DNA of 16,892 bases from JANMZO01 sp963763135 (GTDB lineage: Bacteria > Actinomycetota > Acidimicrobiia > Acidimicrobiales > JANYDT01): assembly GCA_963763135.1 (NCBI GenBank), contig CAVXNJ010000008.1, forward strand, positions 1 through 16,892. The letters are read 5' to 3'. The position numbers and the translations under genes are program-made. A model generated the notes under the pieces. It saw only the letters and a program-made list of their open reading frames with translations. It was not told the DNA's origin and did not search any database. Below are positions 1 to 6,881 of the stretch, one piece after another; position 1 is the stretch's first letter; every line of letters starts with the position of its first letter.

Positions 1-31
1 CCCTGCGATCAACTGCAGTGGGGAGACGACG

Positions 32-901
32 ATGGGTGAGCTCGATGGCAAGCGGATCGTAGTGACGGGGGCGTCTCGAGGCCTCGGACGCGCGTTCGCC
101 CGCGCGTTGGCGGCTGAGGGAGCCCGGCTCGTGATCAACGGCACGAACGCCGAGCTGCTCGGTGAGGTGGCGGCCGAGTTGCGGGAATCGGGCACCGACG
201 TCGAGGCAGCGGTGGGGACAGTTGCCGACGACGGGATCTGCGCTTCAGTGATCGGGCGGTGCGTGGAGCGCTTCGGGGGCGTCGATGCGGTCGTGAACAA
301 CGCCGGCATCGTGCGCGACCGGACCCTCATGCGGATGACCCCTGAGGAGTTCGACGAGGTCATCGCCGTGAACCTGCGCGGCACGTGGTCGGTCAGCCGG
401 CATGCGGCGATGGCGATGCGCGACACCGGCGGGTTGTTGCTGCAGATCGTGTCGAACTCGGCGTTCACCGGGTCAGTCGGACAGACCAACTACGCGGCGT
501 CCAAGGCCGGGGTGATGGGAATGCTGTACGGATGGGACACCGAGCTGGCCCGGTTCGGGATCCGGACGAACGCACTGTGGCCCATCGCCGAGACGGACAT
601 GACCCAGGTCGTGTTCACCAACGCCGCAGCGCGAGCTGAATCGCAGGGTCGGCCGGTCCCGTCGGCGAAGGATCTGGGGTTCGGCACGCCCGATGAGGTG
701 GCCCGCATCGTGGTGTTCCTGTGCTCGGAGCGCGCCGCGTCGCTGCGCAGCCAGCTGATGACTTTCAACGGGCGCAAGCTGGCGTTGTGGTCGCATCCGA
801 AGGAAACCTGGATCCGCCGTCAAGCCGACGGTTGGACCGTCGAGCAGTTGGCCGAGGCGTTGGACGGGGCCGCGGAACCGGTCTACGCCGTGGAGTTCTG
901 A
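32..901 (+). CDS. SDR family oxidoreductase with lipid-type C-terminal tail
   Basis: NAD(P)-dependent short-chain dehydrogenase/reductase of 289 residues, cytosolic, probably oxidising or reducing a hydroxyacyl or alicyclic alcohol/ketone. Seen: cofactor motif TGASRGLG at residues 12-19, NNAG at 89-92, N114, Ser at 141/143, and the catalytic Tyr-Lys pair in YAASK (Y154, K158). After the Rossmann core there is a tail of about 45 residues with a WSHP motif and a DGWTVEQLAE stretch. I know this tail from SDRs related to peroxisomal multifunctional enzyme type 2 and actinobacterial steroid/acyl-CoA SDRs. The start is supported by a GGGGAG ribosome site at 20-25, 6 bases before ATG. The exact substrate cannot be read. 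The crotonase and luciferase-type genes at the other end of the window suggest a lipid or alicyclic degradation neighbourhood, but that is inference. Confidence 0.9.
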   Translation: MGELDGKRIVVTGASRGLGRAFARALAAEGARLVINGTNAELLGEVAAELRESGTDVEAAVGTVADDGICASVIGRCVERFGGVDAVVNNAGIVRDRTLMRMTPEEFDEVIAVNLRGTWSVSRHAAMAMRDTGGLLLQIVSNSAFTGSVGQTNYAASKAGVMGMLYGWDTELARFGIRTNALWPIAETDMTQVVFTNAAARAESQGRPVPSAKDLGFGTPDEVARIVVFLCSERAASLRSQLMTFNGRKLALWSHPKETWIRRQADGWTVEQLAEALDGAAEPVYAVEF

Positions 902-932
902 GCGTCCAATTTACGGGCTCGATGGTCCGGTC

Positions 933-946
933 GTAAGCACACTTAC
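933..946. promoter_or_regulatory. Perfect inverted repeat GTAAG-CACA-CTTAC, candidate operator
   Basis: The two 5-base arms are exact reverse complements around CACA, the size and symmetry of a TetR- or GntR-type operator. The same site, with one outer base changed (ATAAG-CACA-CTTAC), occurs at 15220-15233 in the second copy of the module. Which regulator binds is not visible. Confidence 0.45.
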
Positions 947-1062
947 TTACCGCGCGGTTCTGCCGTCAGTGCCTGACGATCGAGAGTTGACCGGCGAACC
1001 ACGCCCCCAAACCGCGCTTCGTTTCCGATCAAACCGGTGACACACCTACGCGCACGACACTG

Positions 1063-1076
1063 CTACGCGTGCATAG
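1063..1076. promoter_or_regulatory. Inverted repeat CTACGC-GT-GCATAG, candidate operator
   Basis: Arms of 6 bases around GT, with 5 of 6 positions symmetric. The counterpart at 15334-15347 is CTATGT-GT-ACATAG, a perfect palindrome. The inner arm pair changed together (T/A to C/G), so symmetry was kept at that position. This is what selection on a dimer-binding site would give. Confidence 0.4.
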
Positions 1077-1381
1077 CATTTCTCACGGATTGGTTTGCTG
1101 ACGAACGGTGTGCGCGCAATTTCCAACCCAGGTGATGGCACACCACAAGCGCACACTCAACCCGATCGACTTCGTCACGCGACGAGAGTTCCATTGGTGA
1201 GACGAAGCTGAGTGTGTCTGCCGCACGATTGATGCCTCGCTGCCCCCGCCATCTTTTACATGTTGCGCGCTCAATATCTCGTGAGTAGATCAACGGTTTA
1301 CCTAAGGATCTCTTCGCTATTTGCGAGGAGAACCGAAACTTCATCACAGTCCGATAACAGAGGGCGCACGAATAGTGGAAA

Positions 1382-1429
1382 TAGGAGATGTACACGAACC
1401 ACGAACGTAGGAGAGGTGCACGAATCATG
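1382..1429 (+). repeat. 26-base imperfect tandem duplication over the ribosome site of the secreted protein
   Basis: The stretch starting at 1382 (TAGGAGATGTACACGAA) recurs at 1408 as TAGGAGAGGTGCACGAA, so the ribosome site and start region are present twice. The period (26) is not a multiple of 3. The second unit supplies the ribosome site for the ATG at 1427. Confidence 0.55.
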
Positions 1430-2914
1430 AACATCACCAATAACCCACCAACGAAGCGGCCGAGCGATACCCATTATCGCGTCAAGCATCGTCAGCGCTT
1501 GTTGGGCGTCGGTCTTGTGGTCTCGCTGGTAACGGCGGGCGAGATGCTGGCGAATGCTCCGTCAGCCAGTGCCGCTACCGTCCCCACGTTCACGCTGACC
1601 CCGAATGCCGTCGACCTGGCAGCGGGAAACCGATCCGAACTCACTCTCAAGTTCCGCTCAAGGCGTCCGGCGGTGAAATGGTCTACAACCGCGTTGCCTG
1701 CGGGCGTATCCGCCGACTTCACCTGTCCGACGTCGACCTCCTGCGTGCTGGGTTTGCAAGCAGACAACTCCGTGGCAAGCCGGACCAGTCTGGTCAACTT
1801 GACGGTGAGTTCAGGCAAGTCGCGACGAAGCGTTCCGTTCGCTCTTGGAGTGGACGCCAGGGTGGCGACTCCACCGGCGCCGACTCCCAGCGCACCAGCG
1901 TCAACTGCGCCGACAACTACCGCTGCTCCGTCAGCAACACCGCAACCCTTCACCCTACGTCCGGGGACGCTCGTTCAGCCGGCCCAGGCAGGAACGAACA
2001 CGTCGTTTTCCGTAGACATTGTCCGCGACAATTGGAAGGGCCAGGTGCAGATGCTCGTCGACTCGATGCCAGCCGGCTGGCGAGCTGCGTTCATCCCGAC
2101 CAACCCAACTCCGGACGCAAACACCACGCTTCTGCTGTCCATCCCGAACGGCACAACGCTTGGCGACTATCAGGTTCGGATCAGCGGGCAGTCGGCCACA
2201 GATCGCGCCAACGCAGGCCTGATAGTTCGAATTGGCGCGCCGCGACCGCAAGTTCTGGTGCAGTCGTCGCCGGCCGTTCCCGCGGGCAGTATCGGCGTCT
2301 TCCTACTCGAAGCCCGGTCGCTCGATAACCCTGGTCTGCCCGTTACCCTTCGCGCCGAAGGCCTTCCGGTGGGCATTAGCGTCAAGTTCCGTGCCAACCC
2401 AGTCACCGGTCTCGTCTTGGCCGACATCACCGTCGCAGCCAACGTCAAGCCGGCCAGTTATCTGTTTGCGTTTGTCGCATCTCGCGGAGGCGTCGATGCG
2501 AGGACGAATTCGACACTTACTGTTCTCTCATCAACCGCTGTAGCGCCTTCGACCAGTTCACCGCCTGCCAACGCTAAGGCGTTTGTGTTTCCCGTGACAA
2601 GGGTCGCGCCGGTTGCGGGAGAGCCTTCTGCCTATGGGCTCCGTGCCTCGACGGGCGTGTTCAGTGCTCCGAGGGGCGCAGTGACCTCCGTCGACGTCGC
2701 CGTCATACCGACCGGTGGATTCGCAAAAGCGATCGCGGTGCAGACTCTTGTGCCGGCTGGGTGGGTCGTGACCTACAACGCGACAGGCCCGAACACCTTC
2801 CGCCTTAACATCGCCGTCCCATCGAACTTCACACCGTCGCCGAACCAAGTGGTCGTCACGACGTCGAGCGGATCACTCAACGCCTCGCTCACATTGACGG
2901 CCAACGTTGGGTGA
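1427..2914 (+). CDS. Secreted four-domain beta-sandwich-like protein
   Basis: Exported protein of 495 residues, function unknown. I chose the ATG at 1427 because GTAGGAGAGG at 1408-1417 is a good ribosome site. An in-frame ATG at 1388 lies directly against its own GGAG. Residues 1-49 form a signal peptide: basic n-region of about 25 residues, hydrophobic LLGVGLVVSLVTAG, and cleavage after SASA (49). The mature part has four related units of about 90 residues (about 52-143, 174-269, 273-368, 403-494). Each has a core motif: ALPAG (89-93), SMPAG (213-217), GLPVG (312-316), LVPAG (441-445), followed by alternating beta-type segments. This looks like an Ig/NEW3-like sandwich. Units 1 and 2 are joined by a Pro/Thr/Ala-rich linker (about 147-173). 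C100 and C106 could form a disulfide. There is no LPXTG, GPI-like tail or catalytic motif. It is probably a cell-surface or extracellular adhesion/scaffold protein; this is inference. Confidence 0.8.
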   Translation: MNITNNPPTKRPSDTHYRVKHRQRLLGVGLVVSLVTAGEMLANAPSASAATVPTFTLTPNAVDLAAGNRSELTLKFRSRRPAVKWSTTALPAGVSADFTCPTSTSCVLGLQADNSVASRTSLVNLTVSSGKSRRSVPFALGVDARVATPPAPTPSAPASTAPTTTAAPSATPQPFTLRPGTLVQPAQAGTNTSFSVDIVRDNWKGQVQMLVDSMPAGWRAAFIPTNPTPDANTTLLLSIPNGTTLGDYQVRISGQSATDRANAGLIVRIGAPRPQVLVQSSPAVPAGSIGVFLLEARSLDNPGLPVTLRAEGLPVGISVKFRANPVTGLVLADITVAANVKPASYLFAFVASRGGVDARTNSTLTVLSSTAVAPSTSSPPANAKAFVFPVTRVAPVAGEPSAYGLRASTGVFSAPRGAVTSVDVAVIPTGGFAKAIAVQTLVPAGWVVTYNATGPNTFRLNIAVPSNFTPSPNQVVVTTSSGSLNASLTLTANVG

Positions 2915-2969
2915 GCCGCTCCGGCTCCGCTGATTATCACTCAAACTGAAACACTCGCCTTCAGGTTGT

Positions 2970-2994
2970 GCCTCGCCGTGCGAAGCGGCGAGGC
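2970..2994 (+). terminator. Strong hairpin after the secreted-protein gene
   Basis: GCCTCGCCG and CGGCGAGGC form a perfect 9-base stem around a 7-base loop (TGCGAAG), 56 bases after the stop codon. There is no T tract, as is common for actinobacterial terminators. It would end the transcript of the secreted-protein gene before the fasciclin gene. Confidence 0.6.
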
Positions 2995-3192
2995 CGACCG
3001 GGCCAGAATCTGAGCCACGTGGAGTTGCCCCATCCGGGAGTTATACCCCAACGAGTATTTGATGGGTTATCGACCACCATTTACGTGCTTAAGAGGTTGA
3101 AATGATTAACCAACCGTTGTTCCATATTGGTCGTTCCGAAGCGCAAGTCCTTCCAAATGGCGACCTGACTACGAACTGGGCAGAATGGAAGA

Positions 3193-3906
3193 ATGTACAC
3201 AACTCTTCGCTCTCACTCACGTCGGCAGAGTTCGTTCAGGTCGACGATCGTCCGAGGCGCGATCGCGGTTTCATTGATTGCGACGATCACGGGTTGCAGT
3301 TCCGCTGGATCCGATGGGGCAGCGAACGTCACGACAGCGCCCTCCCCCACATCAGCCGCAGAATCGTCATCCGTCGAATCTTCCACCACGAAATCGTCGG
3401 TGGTGGCAACTCTGGCCAGCGGAGCCGGCGCCACGGAGCAACCTCTTGGGGACATGAACGCCACTCTGATGTCGTTCCTCGAAGACCCGCGGATGGAAGA
3501 AGCTGCGAACGGTACCTTTCACACGTTTGTACGCTTCGTGCGCGCTGCGGGATTGACGTCAATTTTCGACGGGCCCGGACCGATGGCGCTGTTCCCCCCG
3601 ACCGACGAGGCGTTCGCCCGAACGTTCACACCCGCCCAGCTTGCCGCTTTGACGCGCCAACAAGTGGATCTCGCACAACTCATCAACTACCAGGCCGCCA
3701 ACGGCATCTGGCCGCTGTCAAAAGTCATCGGCGGAATAATCCCGACGATGCAAGTCAACGAGCTTCACGGGACATTGTCTGACGGCGTTCTGCGGATCAA
3801 TAATTCCGTGGTTCGAGCACAAGCCGTTCGTGTCAGCAACGGCTACATCTACGCCATGAACGACGTACTTATGCCACCGGGGTACCAGGTTCCCATAGGG
3901 AACTGA
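3193..3906 (+). CDS. Fasciclin (FAS1) domain lipoprotein
   Basis: Predicted surface lipoprotein of 237 residues. Seen: basic n-region (1-21), hydrophobic AIAVSLIATITGC with lipobox ITGC and lipidated Cys35, a Ser/Thr/Ala-rich tether (about 36-75), then one FAS1 domain. FAS1 hallmarks: a TFVRFVRAAGL helix, ALFPPTDEAFART (the H1 box, usually TVFAPTDEAF), and the closing YIYAMNDVLMPPG. The YH motif common in FAS1 domains is replaced by NYQAANGI. FAS1 lipoproteins (MPT70/MPT83 type) are cell-envelope adhesion proteins; the precise ligand is unknown. It follows the secreted multi-domain gene on the same strand but is separated by a strong hairpin, so it probably has its own promoter. The ribosome site is weak (GGAAG close to ATG). 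The start is kept because the signal peptide begins there and no better start is seen. Confidence 0.88.
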   Translation: MYTTLRSHSRRQSSFRSTIVRGAIAVSLIATITGCSSAGSDGAANVTTAPSPTSAAESSSVESSTTKSSVVATLASGAGATEQPLGDMNATLMSFLEDPRMEEAANGTFHTFVRFVRAAGLTSIFDGPGPMALFPPTDEAFARTFTPAQLAALTRQQVDLAQLINYQAANGIWPLSKVIGGIIPTMQVNELHGTLSDGVLRINNSVVRAQAVRVSNGYIYAMNDVLMPPGYQVPIGN

Positions 3907-4031
3907 ACACAATCCCAGTCGGCCCCTCGATGAGACCCGTCGGGTGGTCGCGACATGACTGAGCGGACGGAACTGGGAGTACGACGGGTTATCGGAGCGT
4001 CGACTCCAGGTCGAACGTCGGACACCAGTCG

Positions 4032-4478
4032 GGCCCTACTTCGATCCGTTGGGCATCAACTCCAGGACGTTCGATATGGGTGATGTTCGCCATCCTGGCG
4101 CTTCGGTGCATGGCAACCTCGACCGCGGTCGCTGGCGGCGGCGTCGGCGGCCTCTTCATCCCGTTGGTCGTAGCCGGGGCCTTGAGTGGTTCAATAATCG
4201 GCGGATTGGTCCACAACGGCGATCTGACCTTGTTCATTGTCATTGGTGTCGCAGCATTTCTGGGCGCCGGATACCGAGTTCCGCTAGCTGCAGTCATGTT
4301 TGTCGCTGAAACCACGGGACGTCCGTCATTTGTCGTCCCAGGGCTATTGGCCGCGGTGGCAGCGGAATTGATGATGGGTTCGGCGTCTGTCACGAAATAC
4401 CAGCGACCATCGGACCTAAGCCGTCCCGCTGTTCGCCCAACCGAGAGTGACACCCTTCCCATCAGACCCGTTGAGTAA
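4032..4478 (+). pseudogene. ClC chloride channel, C-terminal remnant
   Basis: Only the last third of a ClC-family anion channel/transporter is present (full proteins have over 400 residues). From about 4032 the frame reads GPTSIRWASTPGRS, then FAILALRCMATSTAVAGGG. Next come VGGLFIP, which matches the conserved GxFxP selectivity segment of helix N, then GAGYRVPLAAVMFVAETTG and a terminal VTKYQRP typical of actinobacterial ClC proteins. The frame is open upstream to 3963, behind an in-frame TGA at 3960, but 3963-4031 does not resemble a channel. A start codon GTG exists at 4080, but it would give a protein of about 130 residues lacking the front two thirds of the pore. I read this as a 5'-deleted relic; a short expressed fragment is possible but unlikely to transport. 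It ends 17 bases from the convergent TetR gene. Confidence 0.75.
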
Positions 4479-4494
4479 CTGCATTAGGGCCAAC

Positions 4495-5205
4495 TCAAAC
4501 AACCCGGTTTGCGAACTGCGCGAGCATTCGATCGAGACCCTGCTCATAGGTTCCTCGCGACGTAAGTTCAGCGAGGTCCGGAGCGATCCTGGTCAGGATC
4601 GGAAAGCGATCGACGGGTAGTGACTCGTAAACCGATCGCCAGTGATGTTGCGCTTTCGCTCGGCCAATGGGTTCATAGCGACGTCGCGACGCAGCGATGG
4701 TTGCCGAACCGATCGTGAAGGCGTGAATTGCTGTGTAGATCTCAAGGGAACGCATTTCGCTGAACCCGGCTCGGACAAGCACGGTAAGGGCGGCCTCCAT
4801 TCGCCGCATCGCAGGCACCACCGTCACTGGCCGCGTGGCATAAACGTGAGCGACTATCGGCGAAGCGGTAATGAGATCGTACAAATCCATGTTGACCTCG
4901 GAAAACCATCGCTTCCAACTTCCCCGCTTCGGAAGCAAAGGAAGTGAGAGCTCATCAAGCAAAGTGCCGGCTACCTGCTCAAGCAGATCGTCTTTGTCAG
5001 TGAAGTACCGATACAAAGCCATCGCCGTGACACCCAGTTCTGCGGCAACACCACGGAGGTTCAATGACTCCGGAGTTCCGGACTTGCCGAGCTGGCGGCG
5101 CGCCGCTGCGACTATCCCGTCCGAGGTGAGTTCAGGCGGGCGTCCTCGACGACGAGGCGTAGTGATCTCGCCCACCGCGATCTCCGGGGCCAAATTCTTC
5201 AGCAT
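4495..5205 (-). CDS. TetR family transcriptional regulator
   Basis: DNA-binding repressor of 236 residues. After a charged N-terminal extension with RRRGRPP (18-24), the TetR helix-turn-helix lies at about 48-69 (LNLRGVAAELGVTAMALYRYF), followed by DKDDLLEQV, which fixes the family. The rest is an all-helical ligand/dimer domain of the TetR_C class (tetracycline-repressor-like), with SWKRWFSEVNMDLYDLI and a late FTIGSATIA helix. The ligand is unknown. The ribosome site is a weak GAGAGA just upstream. It lies downstream of the universal stress gene on the same strand with a 214-base gap, so co-transcription is possible but not evident. It converges on the ClC remnant with almost no spacer. Confidence 0.88.
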   Translation of the reverse strand: MLKNLAPEIAVGEITTPRRRGRPPELTSDGIVAAARRQLGKSGTPESLNLRGVAAELGVTAMALYRYFTDKDDLLEQVAGTLLDELSLPLLPKRGSWKRWFSEVNMDLYDLITASPIVAHVYATRPVTVVPAMRRMEAALTVLVRAGFSEMRSLEIYTAIHAFTIGSATIAASRRRYEPIGRAKAQHHWRSVYESLPVDRFPILTRIAPDLAELTSRGTYEQGLDRMLAQFANRVV

Positions 5206-5419
5206 TACATCTCTCGCTCTTGTCTGAATTCGGGCGCCGGGTGAAATAGCTTTGATGCCTTGGCGTCAGGACTGAGAGACCGTATCACCGGCATTTTGGG
5301 ACTTTGAGGATGTCATGTTGGAGAACCTCTCCGCCACGCGCGGCCCTGGCCCGCGCAAAGTCTCTGAAGGTCAGATACTCGTGATACTCCCGCTCCCAGA
5401 GTTGTCGAGAGACGAAAAC

Positions 5420-5908
5420 TCAGGCGGCCGAAGCTCCGGTTTTCGCCTCAACGGGCGGGTCGTGTCGAACTCCCGATGGTTGTTGGCCGCTGATAACCAA
5501 GACCGGTCGGTGCGTAGCCCGAATGATGGCATCCGATACCGAAGGTCGAAGCATTCGCTCCCAAAGATGTCTGTCATGCGCTCCGATCACGATGACGTCG
5601 GCGTCGAGTCGGTCGGCGACAGCGCAGATTACATCCACGGGATCACCGCGTTCGGAAATTACGAGAGCGTTCGGCCGACCGAGTCCGTCAGCGAGGGCGC
5701 GTAGTTCGGTTTCGGAAACGCGGGGCTTCGTCTGCGCGAAGAAGGGCCACGGACCGAGCGGACCGAGGCTCTCGGGTGCGTAGTAGGTGAGAATTTCTGG
5801 TGTATTAAGAAAGTGAAACCTCGAATTTGTTCCACCGAAGAGTCGGACAGCTTCCGCTGCGGCCCGCTCAGATGCTGCGGATTCGTCGATCGCAACAAGA
5901 ATGTTCAT
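5420..5908 (-). CDS. Universal stress protein (UspA fold), degenerate nucleotide motif
   Basis: Cytosolic stress protein of 162 residues. I chose the ATG at 5908 because the frame upstream of it contains the promoter, MNILVAIDES is the standard Usp N-terminus, and TAGGAG lies 5 bases upstream. Seen: strand 1 NILVAID, strand 4 ADVIVIGAHDRH, and the C-terminal RPVLVIS. In ATP-binding Usp proteins the motif is G-2x-G-9x-G-S/T. Here the three Gly positions read G109, D112 and P122 before S123, so two of three are lost, and it may not bind ATP in the usual way. There is an insertion with YYAPESLGPLGPWPFF at about 42-58. It is divergent from the candidate selenoprotein (387-base shared upstream region), which suggests a redox/stress setting by inference. 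Confidence 0.87.
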   Translation of the reverse strand: MNILVAIDESAASERAAAEAVRLFGGTNSRFHFLNTPEILTYYAPESLGPLGPWPFFAQTKPRVSETELRALADGLGRPNALVISERGDPVDVICAVADRLDADVIVIGAHDRHLWERMLRPSVSDAIIRATHRPVLVISGQQPSGVRHDPPVEAKTGASAA

Positions 5909-5937
5909 AAGACTCCTAGCATGTGTCGGTATCTTTA

Positions 5938-5977
5938 ATGTACATGTATAGTATGCCTGTAAATTACATATAGACAA
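5938..5977 (-). promoter_or_regulatory. Candidate sigma-70 type promoter of the universal stress gene
   Basis: On the minus strand: -35 TTGTCT (5977-5972), an 18-base spacer, and -10 TACTAT (5953-5948), in the most AT-rich stretch of the window. Transcription would start near 5940, about 30 bases before the ATG at 5908. An 8-base palindrome ATGTACAT (5938-5945) overlaps the expected start point and could be an operator. It is related to the TGTACA-type sites seen elsewhere in the window. Confidence 0.45.
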
Positions 5978-6294
5978 GATGTCGATCTCCGGTCGCGATA
6001 GGTCGGCGTTCACTGCCACCCGTGTCCGCGGGGCGCGTCGGACCTCCCGTACGATCCGATACGAGGAGCGCATGAGGGCCGGTCGTCGATGTTGTGGGGA
6101 ACGATCCACCTTCCAGAGTGGGTTTCTGTTCCCAGAAACATCTCCCAATGGAATATCCGCAACTTCTCTTATCCTGCAGCGATACTGAACTTCATGAGCA
6201 CCGAAAGCCGACAGATCGCCCGTCAGGTCGATGGTCCGAACCCAAACCGCTTCCACCCACTCAGCCCATCGACTCCGACGCCCCGAGGCGCGGC

Positions 6295-6819
6295 GTGAGC
6301 ACCCTTATCGGGGAACTGGTCCCGGACTTCGGCCTTGTCGACCACACCGGTCAGCCCTGGTCGATCGCGGCGCACCGGGGTCGGCCGGTGGTGCTGATCC
6401 TGCACCGCCATTTGGCTTGACTGCCATGCCAGCATCACGTGAGCGCCGTGCGCGATCACCTAGACGATTTCGCGGACGCCACTGTTGCCGTGGTCACCTT
6501 CGCCGAAACACAACGCCTTGCCGCGTACCGCGCCCATCTTTGCGTGGACTTTCCGATCCTGTCCGACCCGACCCGGGATCTGTACCGGTTCTTCGGGGCC
6601 GGGCATGGCAGCAACCGCCAAATCTGGTCGCTCGGAACACTCAGACTCTATGCGCGCTTACTACGATCAGGCCAACGGCTGGCCCGCCCTACCGAAGACA
6701 TCCACCAGCTCGGCGCCGACGCCGTGATCGGCCGTGACGGACGCCTGCGCTACCTCGCCCTCCCGACCGGACCGGACCAACGTCCACCCATCAGCGACCT
6801 GGTCGCTGCACTCGACTGA
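6295..6819 (+). CDS. Candidate selenoprotein: PRXL2/AhpC-TSA_2-type thiol oxidoreductase with in-frame TGA (UxxC)
   Basis: Thioredoxin-fold protein of 174 residues if TGA at 6418-6420 is read as selenocysteine (residue 42). Before the TGA: PDFGLVDHTGQPWS (10-23) and RPVVLILHRHLA (30-41). After it in the same frame: LPCQHHVSAVRDHLDDF, VAVVTFAETQRLAAYR, DFPILSDPTRDLYRFFGAGHG, and DIHQLGADAVIGRDGRLRYL. These match, in order, the AhpC-TSA_2 (PRXL2/SelL) family, whose active site reads RHFGCPFC. The TGA replaces exactly the first Cys, giving U-L-P-C. The whole frame is open on both sides, codon use is normal, and a hairpin follows at 6439-6459. Start: GTG at 6295 with GAGG 6 bases upstream. Known: Sec forms occur in PRXL2/SelL proteins; the role would be peroxide or disulfide reduction in the cytosol. 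Alternative: a simple Cys-to-stop nonsense mutation (TGC or TGT to TGA). The selA/B/C/D genes are not in this window. Confidence 0.75.
6439..6459 (+). promoter_or_regulatory. Candidate bacterial SECIS hairpin
   Basis: GTGAGCGC (6439-6446) pairs with GCGC (6450-6453) and TCAC (6456-6459), with a 2-base bulge (GA) and a 3-base loop C-G-T. The loop G (6448) is 27 bases after the TGA, within the 16-37 range described for bacterial SECIS elements, and it is one of the first two loop bases, as the model asks. Coding is preserved through the hairpin. Its fit supports the selenocysteine reading, although GC-rich coding DNA forms such hairpins easily. Confidence 0.55.
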
Positions 6820-6820
6820 C

Positions 6821-6838
6821 CCCGAAGACCACATCGGG
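6821..6838. terminator. Weak hairpin between convergent genes
   Basis: CCCGA and TCGGG form a 5-base stem around an 8-base loop directly after the stop codon at 6819. The downstream gene converges from the other side (ends at 6882), so a shared terminator here would make sense. The stem is short. Confidence 0.3.
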
Positions 6839-6881
6839 AAAGCAACGCACCCGCGAAGAATCGATTGAGTCCGGCCGGATT

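Larger units (their letters stand above)
915..1080. repeat. Non-coding palindrome module, copy 1 (related to 15207-15350)
   Basis: This part of the 525-base gap between the SDR and the secreted protein is related to 15207-15350. Shared blocks in the same order: CGATGGTC, TAAGCACACTTACT (934-947), GTCAGT (965), CGAG (981), TGAC (988) and CCACGCCCCC (999-1008). It ends with a palindrome at 1063-1076. The offset from TAAG to GTCAGT is 31 in both copies, and to CCACG it is 65 versus 66. It contains two inverted repeats, listed separately. No reading frame is conserved between copies. It may be a duplicated regulatory region or the remains of a small mobile element. The rest of the gap (1081-1380) shows no gene that I can support. 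Confidence 0.6.

Noticed and set aside
1063..1440. A 125-codon open frame on the minus strand in the gap before the secreted protein
   Set aside because: It overlaps the start of the secreted gene and the palindrome module, has no ribosome site, no recognisable domain and odd composition.
3102..3782. A 226-codon plus-strand frame overlapping the fasciclin gene
   Set aside because: It is out of frame with the clear FAS1 lipoprotein for most of its length, and its translation is Arg/His-rich, as in shadow frames.
5909..6256. Extension of the universal stress protein by 116 residues
   Set aside because: The extension covers the AT-rich promoter and ribosome site, and the family N-terminus starts at 5908.
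6295..6420. Reading the redoxin as a frameshifted pseudogene
   Set aside because: Both halves are in the same frame; the only interruption is one TGA at the redox Cys position.
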